Assembly: GCF_002313155.2 (NCBI RefSeq)
Contig: NZ_NWFK02000001.1
Span: 1,302,001-1,366,000 of the forward strand
Reading direction: 5' to 3'
Origin: Psychrobacter sp. FDAARGOS_221
GTDB lineage: Bacteria; Pseudomonadota; Gammaproteobacteria; Pseudomonadales; Moraxellaceae
DNA length: 64,000 bases
In this document: positions 56,130 through 64,000 of the stretch, in pieces
How the letters are laid out: every line of letters starts with the position of its first letter
Position numbering within the stretch: the stretch's first letter is position 1
Program-made: the position numbers and the translations under genes
Notes under the pieces: model-generated
Seen by the model: the letters and a program-made list of their open reading frames with translations, nothing else
The model's database searches: none
What the model was told of the DNA's origin: nothing

Positions 56130-56897
56130 ATGGCTAATCTTTGGCTTGATTTGGGCAACACCCGCCTAAAGTACTGGTTGACCGATGATGTCGGTCAAAT
56201 CATTACCTGTGATGCAAAGCAGCATCTACAAGCACCGGCAGAACTATTAATAGGTCTAACCGACCGCTTTTCTAGCTTGGCACCCGAGTTTATCGGGGTA
56301 TCCTCTGTGCTTGGTGAAGAGGTCAATGCTCAGGTAGCTGAGACCTTAGCCACGTTAGATATCTCCTTTGAGTTTGTACATGTCGATGCCTGTCACCCCT
56401 TATTGAGTAGTGATTACGATCCTGCTCAATTGGGTGTCGATCGTTGGTTACAGATATTAGGTGCAGTCGATCGCAAAAAGCGCCAATGCATTATTGGCTG
56501 CGGCACTGCTGTTACGATTGACTTGACCGATCATGCCCATCATCTTGGTGGCTATATTTTCCCCAATATTTATCTGCAGCGTGAGGCGTTATACTCAGGC
56601 ACTAAGCAGATCACGATCAGTCAAGGCACGTTTAATAGTATTAGCCCTGGCACCACCACTTCTGACGCGGTGCACAGAGGGATTTTGTTGTCTATTGTCG
56701 GCGCTATTAATGAGATTGCCAGACGCAATCCCAACTATGAGCTGACGTTGACTGGCGGTGATGCGCCTATCTTAGCGCAGCACCTTACCTATCCGATTCA
56801 TATTCATGAAAACTTACTGTTAAACGGGCTGATGCGTTATTTTGAGCAGCAACCCTCTGTTGGATCTTCAGCACAAATAGCGCTTAATATAGATTAA
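56130..56897 (+). CDS. coaX: Type III pantothenate kinase
   Basis: First step of CoA synthesis, the type that is not feedback-inhibited by CoA. LDLGNTRLKYW with Asp7, GVDRWLQILGA with Asp104 and GCGTAVTIDL with Asp131 are the ASKHA-fold motifs. 255 residues. AGGAG precedes ATG 56130, 23 nt after rsfS, so co-transcription is likely. Converges on the flavin oxidoreductase with a 12-nt gap. Confidence 0.92.
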   Translation: MANLWLDLGNTRLKYWLTDDVGQIITCDAKQHLQAPAELLIGLTDRFSSLAPEFIGVSSVLGEEVNAQVAETLATLDISFEFVHVDACHPLLSSDYDPAQLGVDRWLQILGAVDRKKRQCIIGCGTAVTIDLTDHAHHLGGYIFPNIYLQREALYSGTKQITISQGTFNSISPGTTTSDAVHRGILLSIVGAINEIARRNPNYELTLTGGDAPILAQHLTYPIHIHENLLLNGLMRYFEQQPSVGSSAQIALNID

Positions 56898-56909
56898 CGC
56901 TCAAGCCTA

Positions 56910-58010
56910 TCAGTTTGAATAAAACGGATAGTCGATATAACCGACTAGACCGCCACCATAAAAGCTTTCAGGGCGCTGTTCATTCAGCGCTAAGCCTTTG
57001 GCAATACGCTCAGCCAAGTCTGGGTTGGCGATATAATCACGGCCAAAAGCAACCGCATCAATCAGCCCCTCTTGCATCAACGTTTCCGCTTTTTCCGCAC
57101 TATAGCCACCGGCCACAACGATTGTATTGCTAAAGGCTTGGCGAATTCTTTGTCTAAATTCAACACGGTATGGCTGACCACCTGCCCAGTCTGGTTCTGA
57201 TAAATGCAAATACATTAGATTATGCTTATTAATCTGCTCAATTAGCCATATCGCTTCGTCTTCATCATAACCACCATCAACATTATTGAAGCTGCCTAGT
57301 GGCGAGATACGAATACCTACATGGTCAGCATCCCATGCATTAACACAAGCCTCAATCACTTCTAGCATCAAGCGAGCACGATTGTCACGGCTGCCGCCAT
57401 AGTTATCGGTACGCTGATTGGTATGCTGTGCCCAGAATTGATGTAATAAATAACCATGTGCACCGTGAATCTCTACCCCATCAAAGCCAGCTTGCTTGGC
57501 ATAACTGGTCGCTTGAGCAAAGTCGGCAATCACTTGCTGTATTTCATCAGTAGTGGCTGCACGAGGCGTGGTGCTCTCTGCACGTAGTGGATTGCCTAAT
57601 GCGTCACGTAAAGTGGTGCGTACGCCCACATTAACCGCAGAAGCAGAAATTGGCGCTAACCCCTCAGGCTGCACGCTACGATGCGACACTAAGCCGGTAT
57701 GCCACAGCTGGACCACAATTTTACCGCCTTTAGCGTGCACCGCGTCGACGATTACCTTCCAAGCCGCCATCTGCTCTTCATTGTGCAGACCAGGCGCACC
57801 AGCATAGCCTTTGGCTTGAGCCGATACTTGTGTCGCCTCAGCAATAATCAAACCTGCTCCTGCACGCTGTGAGTAATATTCAGCTGCTAGAATATTGGGC
57901 ATATCTGAGGGCTCAATAGAACGTAGGCGAGTTAACGGCGCCATAAATACTCTATTTTTGAGAGTTTGTGCACCAATGGTGAGTGGTTGAAATAATGTGT
58001 CATGCGCCAT
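56910..58010 (-). CDS. Old yellow enzyme family alkene reductase (NemA-like)
   Basis: FMN- and NADPH-dependent reductase of activated C=C bonds and nitro compounds. LKNRVFMAPLTRLR opens the barrel, His182, His185 and Tyr187 in EIHGAHGYLLHQF bind the substrate oxygen and donate the proton, TDNYGGSRDNR follows, and FGRDYIANPDLAERI is the FMN phosphate site. 366 residues. Similar in form to NemA; the physiological substrate is unknown. Monocistronic. Confidence 0.9.
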   Translation of the reverse strand: MAHDTLFQPLTIGAQTLKNRVFMAPLTRLRSIEPSDMPNILAAEYYSQRAGAGLIIAEATQVSAQAKGYAGAPGLHNEEQMAAWKVIVDAVHAKGGKIVVQLWHTGLVSHRSVQPEGLAPISASAVNVGVRTTLRDALGNPLRAESTTPRAATTDEIQQVIADFAQATSYAKQAGFDGVEIHGAHGYLLHQFWAQHTNQRTDNYGGSRDNRARLMLEVIEACVNAWDADHVGIRISPLGSFNNVDGGYDEDEAIWLIEQINKHNLMYLHLSEPDWAGGQPYRVEFRQRIRQAFSNTIVVAGGYSAEKAETLMQEGLIDAVAFGRDYIANPDLAERIAKGLALNEQRPESFYGGGLVGYIDYPFYSN

Positions 58011-58154
58011 GATAGGCTCCTTTCGTAAATGCGATCGATAACAATATGACCGATAAAATGAAAAAAAGTTGATTAAAGTTGGCTATTATTATGACAATAT
58101 TGACCAAAAATAAAAGACAAAATAGACCGGTCGTTACAATTTATTATATTTAGA

Positions 58155-58183
58155 TAATAAAAAGCCCACTGCATTCAGTGGGC
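58155..58183 (-). terminator. Terminator of the hemerythrin-like gene
   Basis: GCCCACTG/CAGTGGGC 8-bp stem with a 4-nt loop and T5 on the minus strand, 40 nt after the stop. Confidence 0.85.
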
Positions 58184-58222
58184 CTCATCTTAAACTTTCA
58201 CCTTAAACAGAAAAACTGTTAT

Positions 58223-58702
58223 TTATTCAGCTTCGTGCTTTTGCATAAACTCATCATGCTCTACTTGATATAACGCACCCAAACGCTGCTGCAGATCATC
58301 ATCTAAGATCTTACGGGCTTGTTTAAAAAACTCGTTCTCTTCTTCTTTTAAATGATGACGCACCTTATGGATTAAATCAGCACAGGTATTATCCCAGGTC
58401 TCTTGGCTGATACGACCATCACCCAAAGTTTCCATCATCTCATCCATTTCATGGTGCTCAGTGATGGCGTGGCGTGACAAATCAAGGCCGTCGTCATGCT
58501 GCATCACCGGAATGTATAAGTGACGCTCTTCGGCAGCGGCATGAGCTTGTAGTTCAAGCTTTAGTTCCTGATAAATGGTATTGCGCTTGTCATTATCGGT
58601 CTCTTTTTCAAGCTTGTCACACAGATCGCGCTGCACTTCATGCTTATCAATCAATGCGGCGAAAATATCTTTATCTAATTGAATATTATTGTCCTGACTC
58701 AT
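58223..58702 (-). CDS. Hemerythrin HHE-domain protein
   Basis: Four-helix protein of 159 residues that probably binds two irons. Likely ligand His/Glu sites: DKHEVQRD, LQAHAAAEERHLYIP, ITEHHEMDEMME and VRHHLKEEENEFF. AGGAGGAG precedes ATG 58702. Family members act in oxygen or nitric oxide sensing, iron handling or stress; none can be chosen here. Monocistronic with a terminator. Confidence 0.88.
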   Translation of the reverse strand: MSQDNNIQLDKDIFAALIDKHEVQRDLCDKLEKETDNDKRNTIYQELKLELQAHAAAEERHLYIPVMQHDDGLDLSRHAITEHHEMDEMMETLGDGRISQETWDNTCADLIHKVRHHLKEEENEFFKQARKILDDDLQQRLGALYQVEHDEFMQKHEAE

Positions 58703-58912
58703 TATACTCCTCCTAACAGTGATAAATTTTAAGCTCTATTATTTATTCTAATAATTGAAGTATAAGCAGTCTGGTGACAAAAAGCTGTGGTAGTTGGCTT
58801 AAGATTTGTGTGGGCTTGTGAATAATGACAGCCATTCTTATTTAACAAGCGTATTTAATAAGCATTATCGAAAACTGACTGGGGTTTTGCTCAAAAACCT
58901 TGCCTTATTGCA

Positions 58913-59593
58913 TTATTTACTGGCTTTGCCCTTTTTCTTTCTTAGCGAGCGCAGTAGGCTTTGATGGTGAATTTTAGGCATTTTTAGGGTCACAGTACTC
59001 GATAGCATGTCATGAACCGCTAAACCGCGACTGTTAAACAAACAAAACGCATAGTTAAAAATTAAACCGAAGAAAGCACTAAGCAGCATTGCCCAGCGGG
59101 AGCCATGTAACAGATAACCAATCAAACCGCACATCACAGGTACCACACAGGCAGCGAGAATACGCTTAATGCTCAGCATCCATGTTAATAACTGCCCGTT
59201 ACTATCCACGGTCTTTAAGCGCCAAGTCTGCATACCTAAGGTTTGACCAGCACGACGCCAAAACAACCCGTAGAAGCCAATCAGGGTCAAAATAAATGCA
59301 GGGGTTAATACTAGGTTTTGATACCAACGCGGCAGGGTCTGCGCTTGATCTGATGTGACCCCTGTTTCCATAGTCAGCATGGTACCAATAACGGTTAAAA
59401 CGGTACCAACCAAAAACAGCAACGCCAATATCAACATGCCATCATACACAATCGCAATCATACGCACACCGGCTTTCGCAATCTCCGGCTCACCTGATAC
59501 ACTCACCCCATCAATACCGGTTGGGCGTAGCTTTTGTTTTTGGTTTGCGGCAGGGTTTGCTGTCGGACGACGCGATAACTTGTTTTTAGACAT
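58913..59593 (-). CDS. RDD-family membrane protein
   Basis: Membrane protein of 226 residues with a basic N-terminal tail, then the RDD pattern: AGVRMIAIVYDGMLIL (the Arg and Asp of RDD in helix 1), FWRRAGQTLGMQTWRLK between helices and LAVHDMLSSTVTL near the end. About four membrane segments and a basic C-terminus. Function unknown; some RDD proteins affect ion transport. Monocistronic. Confidence 0.85.
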   Translation of the reverse strand: MSKNKLSRRPTANPAANQKQKLRPTGIDGVSVSGEPEIAKAGVRMIAIVYDGMLILALLFLVGTVLTVIGTMLTMETGVTSDQAQTLPRWYQNLVLTPAFILTLIGFYGLFWRRAGQTLGMQTWRLKTVDSNGQLLTWMLSIKRILAACVVPVMCGLIGYLLHGSRWAMLLSAFFGLIFNYAFCLFNSRGLAVHDMLSSTVTLKMPKIHHQSLLRSLRKKKGKASK

Positions 59594-60115
59594 AATGATA
59601 TGGATAACCTAATAGTGACAGACAGGTAATAAAATTAACCCGTGTATTGTAGCTTATTTTGAGCCTCAATAAGTAATACTGCTCTCAACCACAAACTAAC
59701 TTTATCAAATTATAGCCAGCGAACTACTAACGGTTACGGCGTTAACCTTGCTAAGCCTACATTAGTAGTACTTGCGCTCGATTGCCTTGTAACCATTTTA
59801 GACTTCTTTGACTATACTTTGGCTTATTGGTTACTTTAAGAAGTTATCCATAATCTCAAAAGATTATTATTTATCGAGATCAGTTATAGAGATTTGCTAT
59901 CGGAATTAGTGATGCTGGTACTGCACTAGTAATAGATTATTTTATTAGAAATATAATTTTAGAATACTAGAAAGTAGGGATGGCAAAACAGTTGCTGCCA
60001 AAAGTGAGGATGTTAATAAAAGTGAGGGTGTTGATATAGGTTGAAGCTGAAATCTTAAATTTTAGGCATAAAAAAATCGCCAAACAATGGGCGATTGATT
60101 TTATTTATCGTTAGA
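59594..60115. other. Intergenic region between the RDD gene and tRNA-Arg
   Basis: 522 nt. It holds an 18-bp direct repeat AAAAGTGAGGATGTTAAT at 60000-60017 and again at 60018-60035 with two changes, then the tRNA-Arg terminator. No gene is seen. Confidence 0.55.
60070..60096 (-). terminator. Terminator of tRNA-Arg
   Basis: AATCGCC/GGCGATT 7-bp stem, 8-nt loop, T7 on the minus strand, 20 nt after the CCA end. Confidence 0.75.
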
Positions 60116-60192
60116 TGGTGCGCCTGGAGAGATTCGAACTCCCGACCCCTTAGTTCGTAGCCAAGTGCTCTATCCAACTGAGCTACAGGCGC
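60116..60192 (-). tRNA. tRNA-Arg (ACG)
   Basis: 77 nt with encoded CCA. Acceptor GCGCCTG with CAGGCGC, D-arm TAGCTCAGTTGGATAGAGC, anticodon loop CTACGAA (anticodon ACG, decodes CGU/CGC/CGA after inosine formation), T-arm GTTCGAATC. Confidence 0.95.
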
Positions 60193-60296
60193 ATATTGTC
60201 TTATCAACAACGATCTAACTGATAGTGTTAACACTGATTTCTATTATCAAAATTGCTCAAGATAAGTTGAAATAAGTTGTCGTTAACAGGGTGACT

Positions 60297-60324
60297 ATTA
60301 TAGTCATATTTTTTTAGTAGTCAA
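60297..60324 (-). promoter_or_regulatory. tRNA-Arg promoter
   Basis: Minus strand TTGACT (60319-60324), 16 bp, TATAAT (60297-60302), about 105 nt before the tRNA. Confidence 0.7.
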
Positions 60325-60368
60325 CATTTTTTTGATTTTTTTATTTAAAAAATAAAGTATCAAATAAA

Positions 60369-60458
60369 TGGCGGTGAAGGAGGGATTCGAACCCTCGATA
60401 CGCGTTAACGTATACACCCTTAGCAGGGGTGCGGTTTCAGCCACTCACCCACTTCACC
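60369..60458 (-). tRNA. tRNA-Ser (GCU)
   Basis: 90 nt with encoded CCA. Acceptor GGTGAAG with CTTCACC, discriminator G, anticodon loop CTGCTAA (GCU, reads AGU/AGC), and the long variable arm ATACGTTAACGCGTAT-like typical of serine tRNAs; T-arm GTTCGAATC. Confidence 0.95.
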
Positions 60459-60525
60459 GTAACTGCTAAAATACACAAATGAGCTGCCGGTCATTAAGAC
60501 CATTTACCTCATGTTGTGGGCGTGT

Positions 60526-60553
60526 ATTATAGCAAACTAAAACCAGTTTGCAA
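60526..60553 (-). promoter_or_regulatory. tRNA-Ser promoter
   Basis: Minus strand TTGCAA (60548-60553), 16 bp, TATAAT (60526-60531), the latter as TGCTATAAT; GC-rich discriminator follows. Confidence 0.7.
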
Positions 60554-60586
60554 GCATGTTTTTAAGGTTTTAGTAAATTAAAGCAA

Positions 60587-61156
60587 TTATCCGACCATTG
60601 GCAACAAGTTTTGGGCAATAATATTGATAAAAATCTCAATCAATAACATGCCAAAAATAGCAATCATCGGTGACAAGTCAAGCATACCTAAGTTCGGTGT
60701 GATACGGCGAAAAGGCGCCAGTATCGGCTCAGCCATTTGAATAATAATTTCAAAAATTGGATGCATCTTTTGAGTAAACACCACAATCCAGCTGATAATA
60801 ATGGAGCCGATAATTAAATAACGCGCTGCACGTAAAAAACTTAGAATTAAACTTAATGTGCCTTCAAAGAATAAACGAATCGGGGTATAACCGTGACCTG
60901 CTAATGCCGCATTACCTGACAAATCAATCAGCTTTAGGATAAACAACAGCATCACAGCTGCCAAACTGACGCGCCCATCCCCCACTGTCGGAAAGATACG
61001 GCCAAATACATCGACGATACCTGTGGCCTTATAGGCAGGCGCCACTGCCGGATGATTGCGTTCAAATCCTGCAAATTGCAACATGAAGCGAATAAAGATC
61101 AGCAACATGGCAAAACTGATGACCATGTTAAACAACGGAATAAAAGAACTAGACAT
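60587..61156 (-). CDS. yggT: YggT-family membrane protein
   Basis: Membrane protein of 189 residues with two YGGT domains of two helices each. The second carries the motif SWIVVFTQKMHPIFEII, MAEPILAPFRRITPNLGMLDLSP, a conserved form (given here in parts). The protein may act in cation or osmotic tolerance, and homologues are linked to cell division or chloroplast c-type heme assembly. Commonly next to proC, as here (270 nt apart). Confidence 0.88.
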   Translation of the reverse strand: MSSSFIPLFNMVISFAMLLIFIRFMLQFAGFERNHPAVAPAYKATGIVDVFGRIFPTVGDGRVSLAAVMLLFILKLIDLSGNAALAGHGYTPIRLFFEGTLSLILSFLRAARYLIIGSIIISWIVVFTQKMHPIFEIIIQMAEPILAPFRRITPNLGMLDLSPMIAIFGMLLIEIFINIIAQNLLPMVG

Positions 61157-61426
61157 TCAGCACACTCTTACTAATTTAAGGATGGGTCACAGGGCATTCT
61201 ACATATTAAGCCTGATGTACGAAACATAAAACTCATGGCTCAATACATTTTGAATCATGACCTTTTAAGATAATGGGATTGTACCAGTTTTTCCATGTTT
61301 TTCTTTGACTAAATTTTAGGCCCATTGATTGGTTATAGGTTGGCTCATGTCAGCCGCTACCGCCATAACCAACACTAGGCCTAAACTTTTAACGCACACT
61401 GTTAAATTTTTAACGCACACTAACCA

Positions 61427-62275
61427 CTATTGTGCCAACTCTTGGCTAATCTGGACACTGCGATCATAACAAGCTTGCATGGCTTTTTTCATAATTTTAT
61501 CTAGGCCATCTTGTTGTAGCGACTCAACTGCCGCTTGCGTTGTGCCATTCGGTGACATGACCTTACGGCGTAGCTCTGCAGGCGTTTCATCACTGGTGAT
61601 TGCCATTTGCGCTGCACCAAGTGCGGTTTGCATAGCCAAAGCACTGGCTTGTTTTTCATCAAGGCCAAGCTCAACACCTGCATTAATCATAGACTCAATC
61701 ATAAAGAAGAAATAGGCAGGCGCTGAACCAGAAACTGCAGTAACCGCATGCAGCTGCTCTTCTTCTTCAACCCAGCTGACCAAACCAGACGCGGCCATAA
61801 CTGCACCTGCTAATTGCTTATCATCTTCACTGATGCTGTCTGTGGCATACAGACCTGTTGCCCCTTTTTGAATCGTAGAAGGCGTGTTTGGCATGGCACG
61901 TACAATATTTTGATAACCGCCTACCATCTTACTTAGTGTCTCTGTTGACAGACCTGCTGCCACTGAAATCAATAGTTGCTTGTCTAACACGTCAGCAAAC
62001 TCAGGCAGTACCTCACCCATCACTTGTGGCTTAACCGCTAACACCACGATATCAGCAGACTCAACCGCAACTTTCGGGTTGTCTGTTTCAGTATTGCCTT
62101 TTGGATTAACCGTATTGATTCTCTTACTGCGAAATAAAGCACGCGTTTCTTCTGATGGGGCTGCAACCGTAATATCTGTTGGCTTGATGCCTCGACCAAT
62201 TAGGCCACTGATTAAGGCTTGCGCCATGTTACCGCCACCGATAAAGCTGATTTTCTTTCCTTTTAACTCTGACAT
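61427..62275 (-). CDS. proC: Pyrroline-5-carboxylate reductase
   Basis: Last step of proline synthesis using NAD(P)H. The Rossmann motif is FIGGGNMAQALISGL; LAVKPQVM, VRAMPNTPSTIQKG and the C-terminal signature PAELRRKVMSPNGTTQAAVE are typical. 282 residues. Upstream of yggT on the same strand. Confidence 0.95.
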   Translation of the reverse strand: MSELKGKKISFIGGGNMAQALISGLIGRGIKPTDITVAAPSEETRALFRSKRINTVNPKGNTETDNPKVAVESADIVVLAVKPQVMGEVLPEFADVLDKQLLISVAAGLSTETLSKMVGGYQNIVRAMPNTPSTIQKGATGLYATDSISEDDKQLAGAVMAASGLVSWVEEEEQLHAVTAVSGSAPAYFFFMIESMINAGVELGLDEKQASALAMQTALGAAQMAITSDETPAELRRKVMSPNGTTQAAVESLQQDGLDKIMKKAMQACYDRSVQISQELAQ

Positions 62276-62415
62276 GATTGCCTCATTTCGTTATTTAATA
62301 TCGTATTTGTTTTAACTTGCCATTATTTTAGAAGAGTGGTTAGTGTATCACAACCTATATGACTATTCGTGTCACTGCCGCTAAGCGTTGATTACTCTCA
62401 CTAAACACTCATTCG

Positions 62416-64000
62416 CTAACTATCTATATCCCTAATCTCAATATCGCTAACCAACTTCTGATTATCAACCAAAGTAGTCAGCGCTGCCAAAAATGGACTT
62501 TGTAGCAATATAATTGCCTCTGGGGTAACTAAAAACAGTGGCGTTGAACTCGACACTTGATCTGATTCAGTCACTAAAGAACACAACACAACTGAAGCGC
62601 GCTTAAAGCTGGGTTGCCCTATCGCTTGCAGCAGTTTTTTACCTGATTTACGGCCAACACGACCCGCTAACGACACCTTGATATCTCGAGGCAATGGCTC
62701 AAAGCTGAGCTCAGCTGGTTTGAGGTGCATTAACTGGTTTAACAATACAGACGATAAACCAGTCATACCCTGTATATACCAATTAAATACAGAGTCTCCC
62801 TTCCTCAACATTAATTGATCTATTGATTGAGCAGCGTTTAAAGGTAGTATTTGTTGTTCAATAGGCTGCTGTAGCCAATCTACCCACTGCTGACTGAGGC
62901 GATACAGATGATTTTTGTATCGGCGAATTTGGTATTGCTGAGCGGCACTGTCCCAATACAAACAGCTTTGATGGTCAGGATTTTGACGACTGGCCAACTG
63001 CAATACTTGATCAACCAAGCGCTTAGGCGGCGATAAATCCTTTGCAGTTGGCGCCAGCCATGCATGTATCAGTGCCGACTGGCGAGCGCTTGAGAGTAGC
63101 TGTAATTTATCGATATCAAGAAGCGACTGCCAAGCGCTATTGCCCGCACAAACCTGTGACAGATCAGCGTGTGTTTGTTCATCGATAATAACTGCCGCGT
63201 CTTGCATTAACAGACCGGTTCGAGCGATGGCCGACTTAGCTTGTGGATAGCGCTGCGTAATGTGGGGCAATAACAGACTGCGAAGCCAAGCCCTATCATT
63301 TACCGTTTGTGGATAAGTTATGTTTTGCTGATGCGGCCCACTATCAAGCTCATCATGAATATCCGGTTTATTGATGAGTGGTTCATTAACTGGGGATTCA
63401 CTAATAAAGGGTTTATTAATTGAGTCACCGACAATATTGGTTGGGTCATCGATATAATCTAGCTGCTGAGCTTGCGCATACTCAGTAATTTGATCGCGGC
63501 TGACTGCTAGCCAAGGACGCCACAAAAAGATTTGTTTGTCGGCATGGCTTTTAGAGGTCCACGGCCGCATGCCACCAAGCCCTGTGACCCCTGCCCCACT
63601 AAACAGACGCATCAATATGGTCTCAACCTGATCGTCTTGATGGTGGCCAAGCATTAAGACATCATCGGCATTCATGACCTGCATCATGGCTTGGTAACGC
63701 GCGTTGCGTGCGCCTTGCTCACTTTTATCCTCTAAATCTAAGTTTAGCACCTGACAGTGCATGTGCTGCTTCTTTGCCCAGGTCATTACCTGCTGCGACC
63801 AAGCTGCATTGGCCTCTTGCATGCCATGATTGACATGTAACAGTTGTGGCAAAAAAGGCAGCTGCCCACTATAGAACAACTGCCGACATAAAATAGCCAG
63901 ACTTAACGAATCACGCCCACCGCTACACGCCAGCCACACCCGCTTACCGTTTAACGACTCAGCAAACTGATGAAAACTATCGAGCAAAGCATGGGTTAAC
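62416..64000 (-). CDS. tilS: tRNA(Ile)-lysidine synthase (5' end at window edge)
   Basis: ATP-dependent enzyme that makes lysidine at C34 of the CAU isoleucine tRNA. The PP-loop is CSGGRDSLSLA, then LLHVNHGMQ, RNARY, LGHHQDDQVETILMRLF and GAGVTGLGGM. The TilS-specific DDPTN is separated from NDRAWLRSLLLPHI by an insert of about 40 residues with repeats such as INKPF, VNEPL and INKPD. The C-terminal domain ends near SPFLAALTTLVDNQ. The frame is open through base 64000; a TTG at 63987 is the first in-window start, so the true start may lie beyond the window. Confidence 0.9.
   Translation of the reverse strand, partial: LTHALLDSFHQFAESLNGKRVWLACSGGRDSLSLAILCRQLFYSGQLPFLPQLLHVNHGMQEANAAWSQQVMTWAKKQHMHCQVLNLDLEDKSEQGARNARYQAMMQVMNADDVLMLGHHQDDQVETILMRLFSGAGVTGLGGMRPWTSKSHADKQIFLWRPWLAVSRDQITEYAQAQQLDYIDDPTNIVGDSINKPFISESPVNEPLINKPDIHDELDSGPHQQNITYPQTVNDRAWLRSLLLPHITQRYPQAKSAIARTGLLMQDAAVIIDEQTHADLSQVCAGNSAWQSLLDIDKLQLLSSARQSALIHAWLAPTAKDLSPPKRLVDQVLQLASRQNPDHQSCLYWDSAAQQYQIRRYKNHLYRLSQQWVDWLQQPIEQQILPLNAAQSIDQLMLRKGDSVFNWYIQGMTGLSSVLLNQLMHLKPAELSFEPLPRDIKVSLAGRVGRKSGKKLLQAIGQPSFKRASVVLCSLVTESDQVSSSTPLFLVTPEAIILLQSPFLAALTTLVDNQKLVSDIEIRDIDS

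Noticed and set aside
60000..60035. 18-bp direct repeat between the RDD gene and tRNA-Arg as an attachment site
   Set aside because: It does not match the tRNA 3' end and no integrase or mobile cargo is near.

Overview
The window is 64 kb of ordinary gammaproteobacterial core chromosome. The gene content, the gacS-cysM-rlmD-relA order and the style of the proteins (RpoH, NhaA, cytochrome c5 lipoprotein, DUF2799 lipoproteins) point to the Moraxellaceae, most likely Psychrobacter. That assignment rests on recalled family knowledge, not on a search. I see no phage, transposon, integron, CRISPR array or secretion island.

Layout. 0.1-6.5 kb: a DUF2799 lipoprotein, a Bcr/CflA-type drug exporter, a crotonase-fold enzyme and the hybrid kinase GacS/BarA. 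6.8-14.5 kb (+): cysM, a PolB-like 3'-5' exonuclease, rlmD, relA, mutM. 14.7-18.7 kb (-): mscL, typA/bipA and a highly expressed OmpA porin. 19.3 kb: a lone FimT-like minor pilin. 19.9-26.5 kb (-): the conserved lepA-lepB-rnc-era-recO-pdxJ cluster. 26.8-27.45 kb (-): tRNA-Met and RNase P RNA. 27.6-34.4 kb: an MliC-like lysozyme inhibitor, a second DUF2799 lipoprotein, nhaA, a TSUP permease, metR, crcB, tsaD. 34.5-42 kb: a cytochrome c5 lipoprotein, an acidic lipoprotein, rpsU, yqeY, an M48 metalloprotease, a TusA-like protein, rpoH, a DUF423 protein, thiS. 42-50.5 kb: hpf, rpoN, a nitrilase-family amidase, xerC-dapF-lysA-lptM. 51-57 kb (+): ackA-pta, nadD-rsfS, coaX. 56.9-64 kb (-): an old yellow enzyme, a hemerythrin-like protein, an RDD protein, tRNA-Arg, tRNA-Ser, yggT-proC and the end-truncated tilS.

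Many genes belong to growth control and translation: stringent response (relA), GacS signalling, heat-shock and sigma-54 factors, ribosome hibernation and silencing (hpf, rsfS), the translational GTPases TypA and LepA, tRNA modification (tsaD, tilS), and acetate overflow (ackA-pta). Intrinsic terminators are abundant and easy to see, usually a GC stem flanked by A and T runs. Several of the best promoters carry an extended -10 of the form TGnTATAAT.

I did not find a convincing undescribed multi-gene system. The points most worth a second look are small: a 14-bp tandem duplication that triplicates the start-codon motif of gacS, a repeated sequence pair flanking rpsU behind a perfect consensus promoter, a promoter-terminator pair that could encode a roughly 78-nt RNA at 29.3 kb, a long hairpin between divergent nhaA and the TSUP gene, and lineage-style N-terminal extensions or insertions in RpoH, RelA and TilS.
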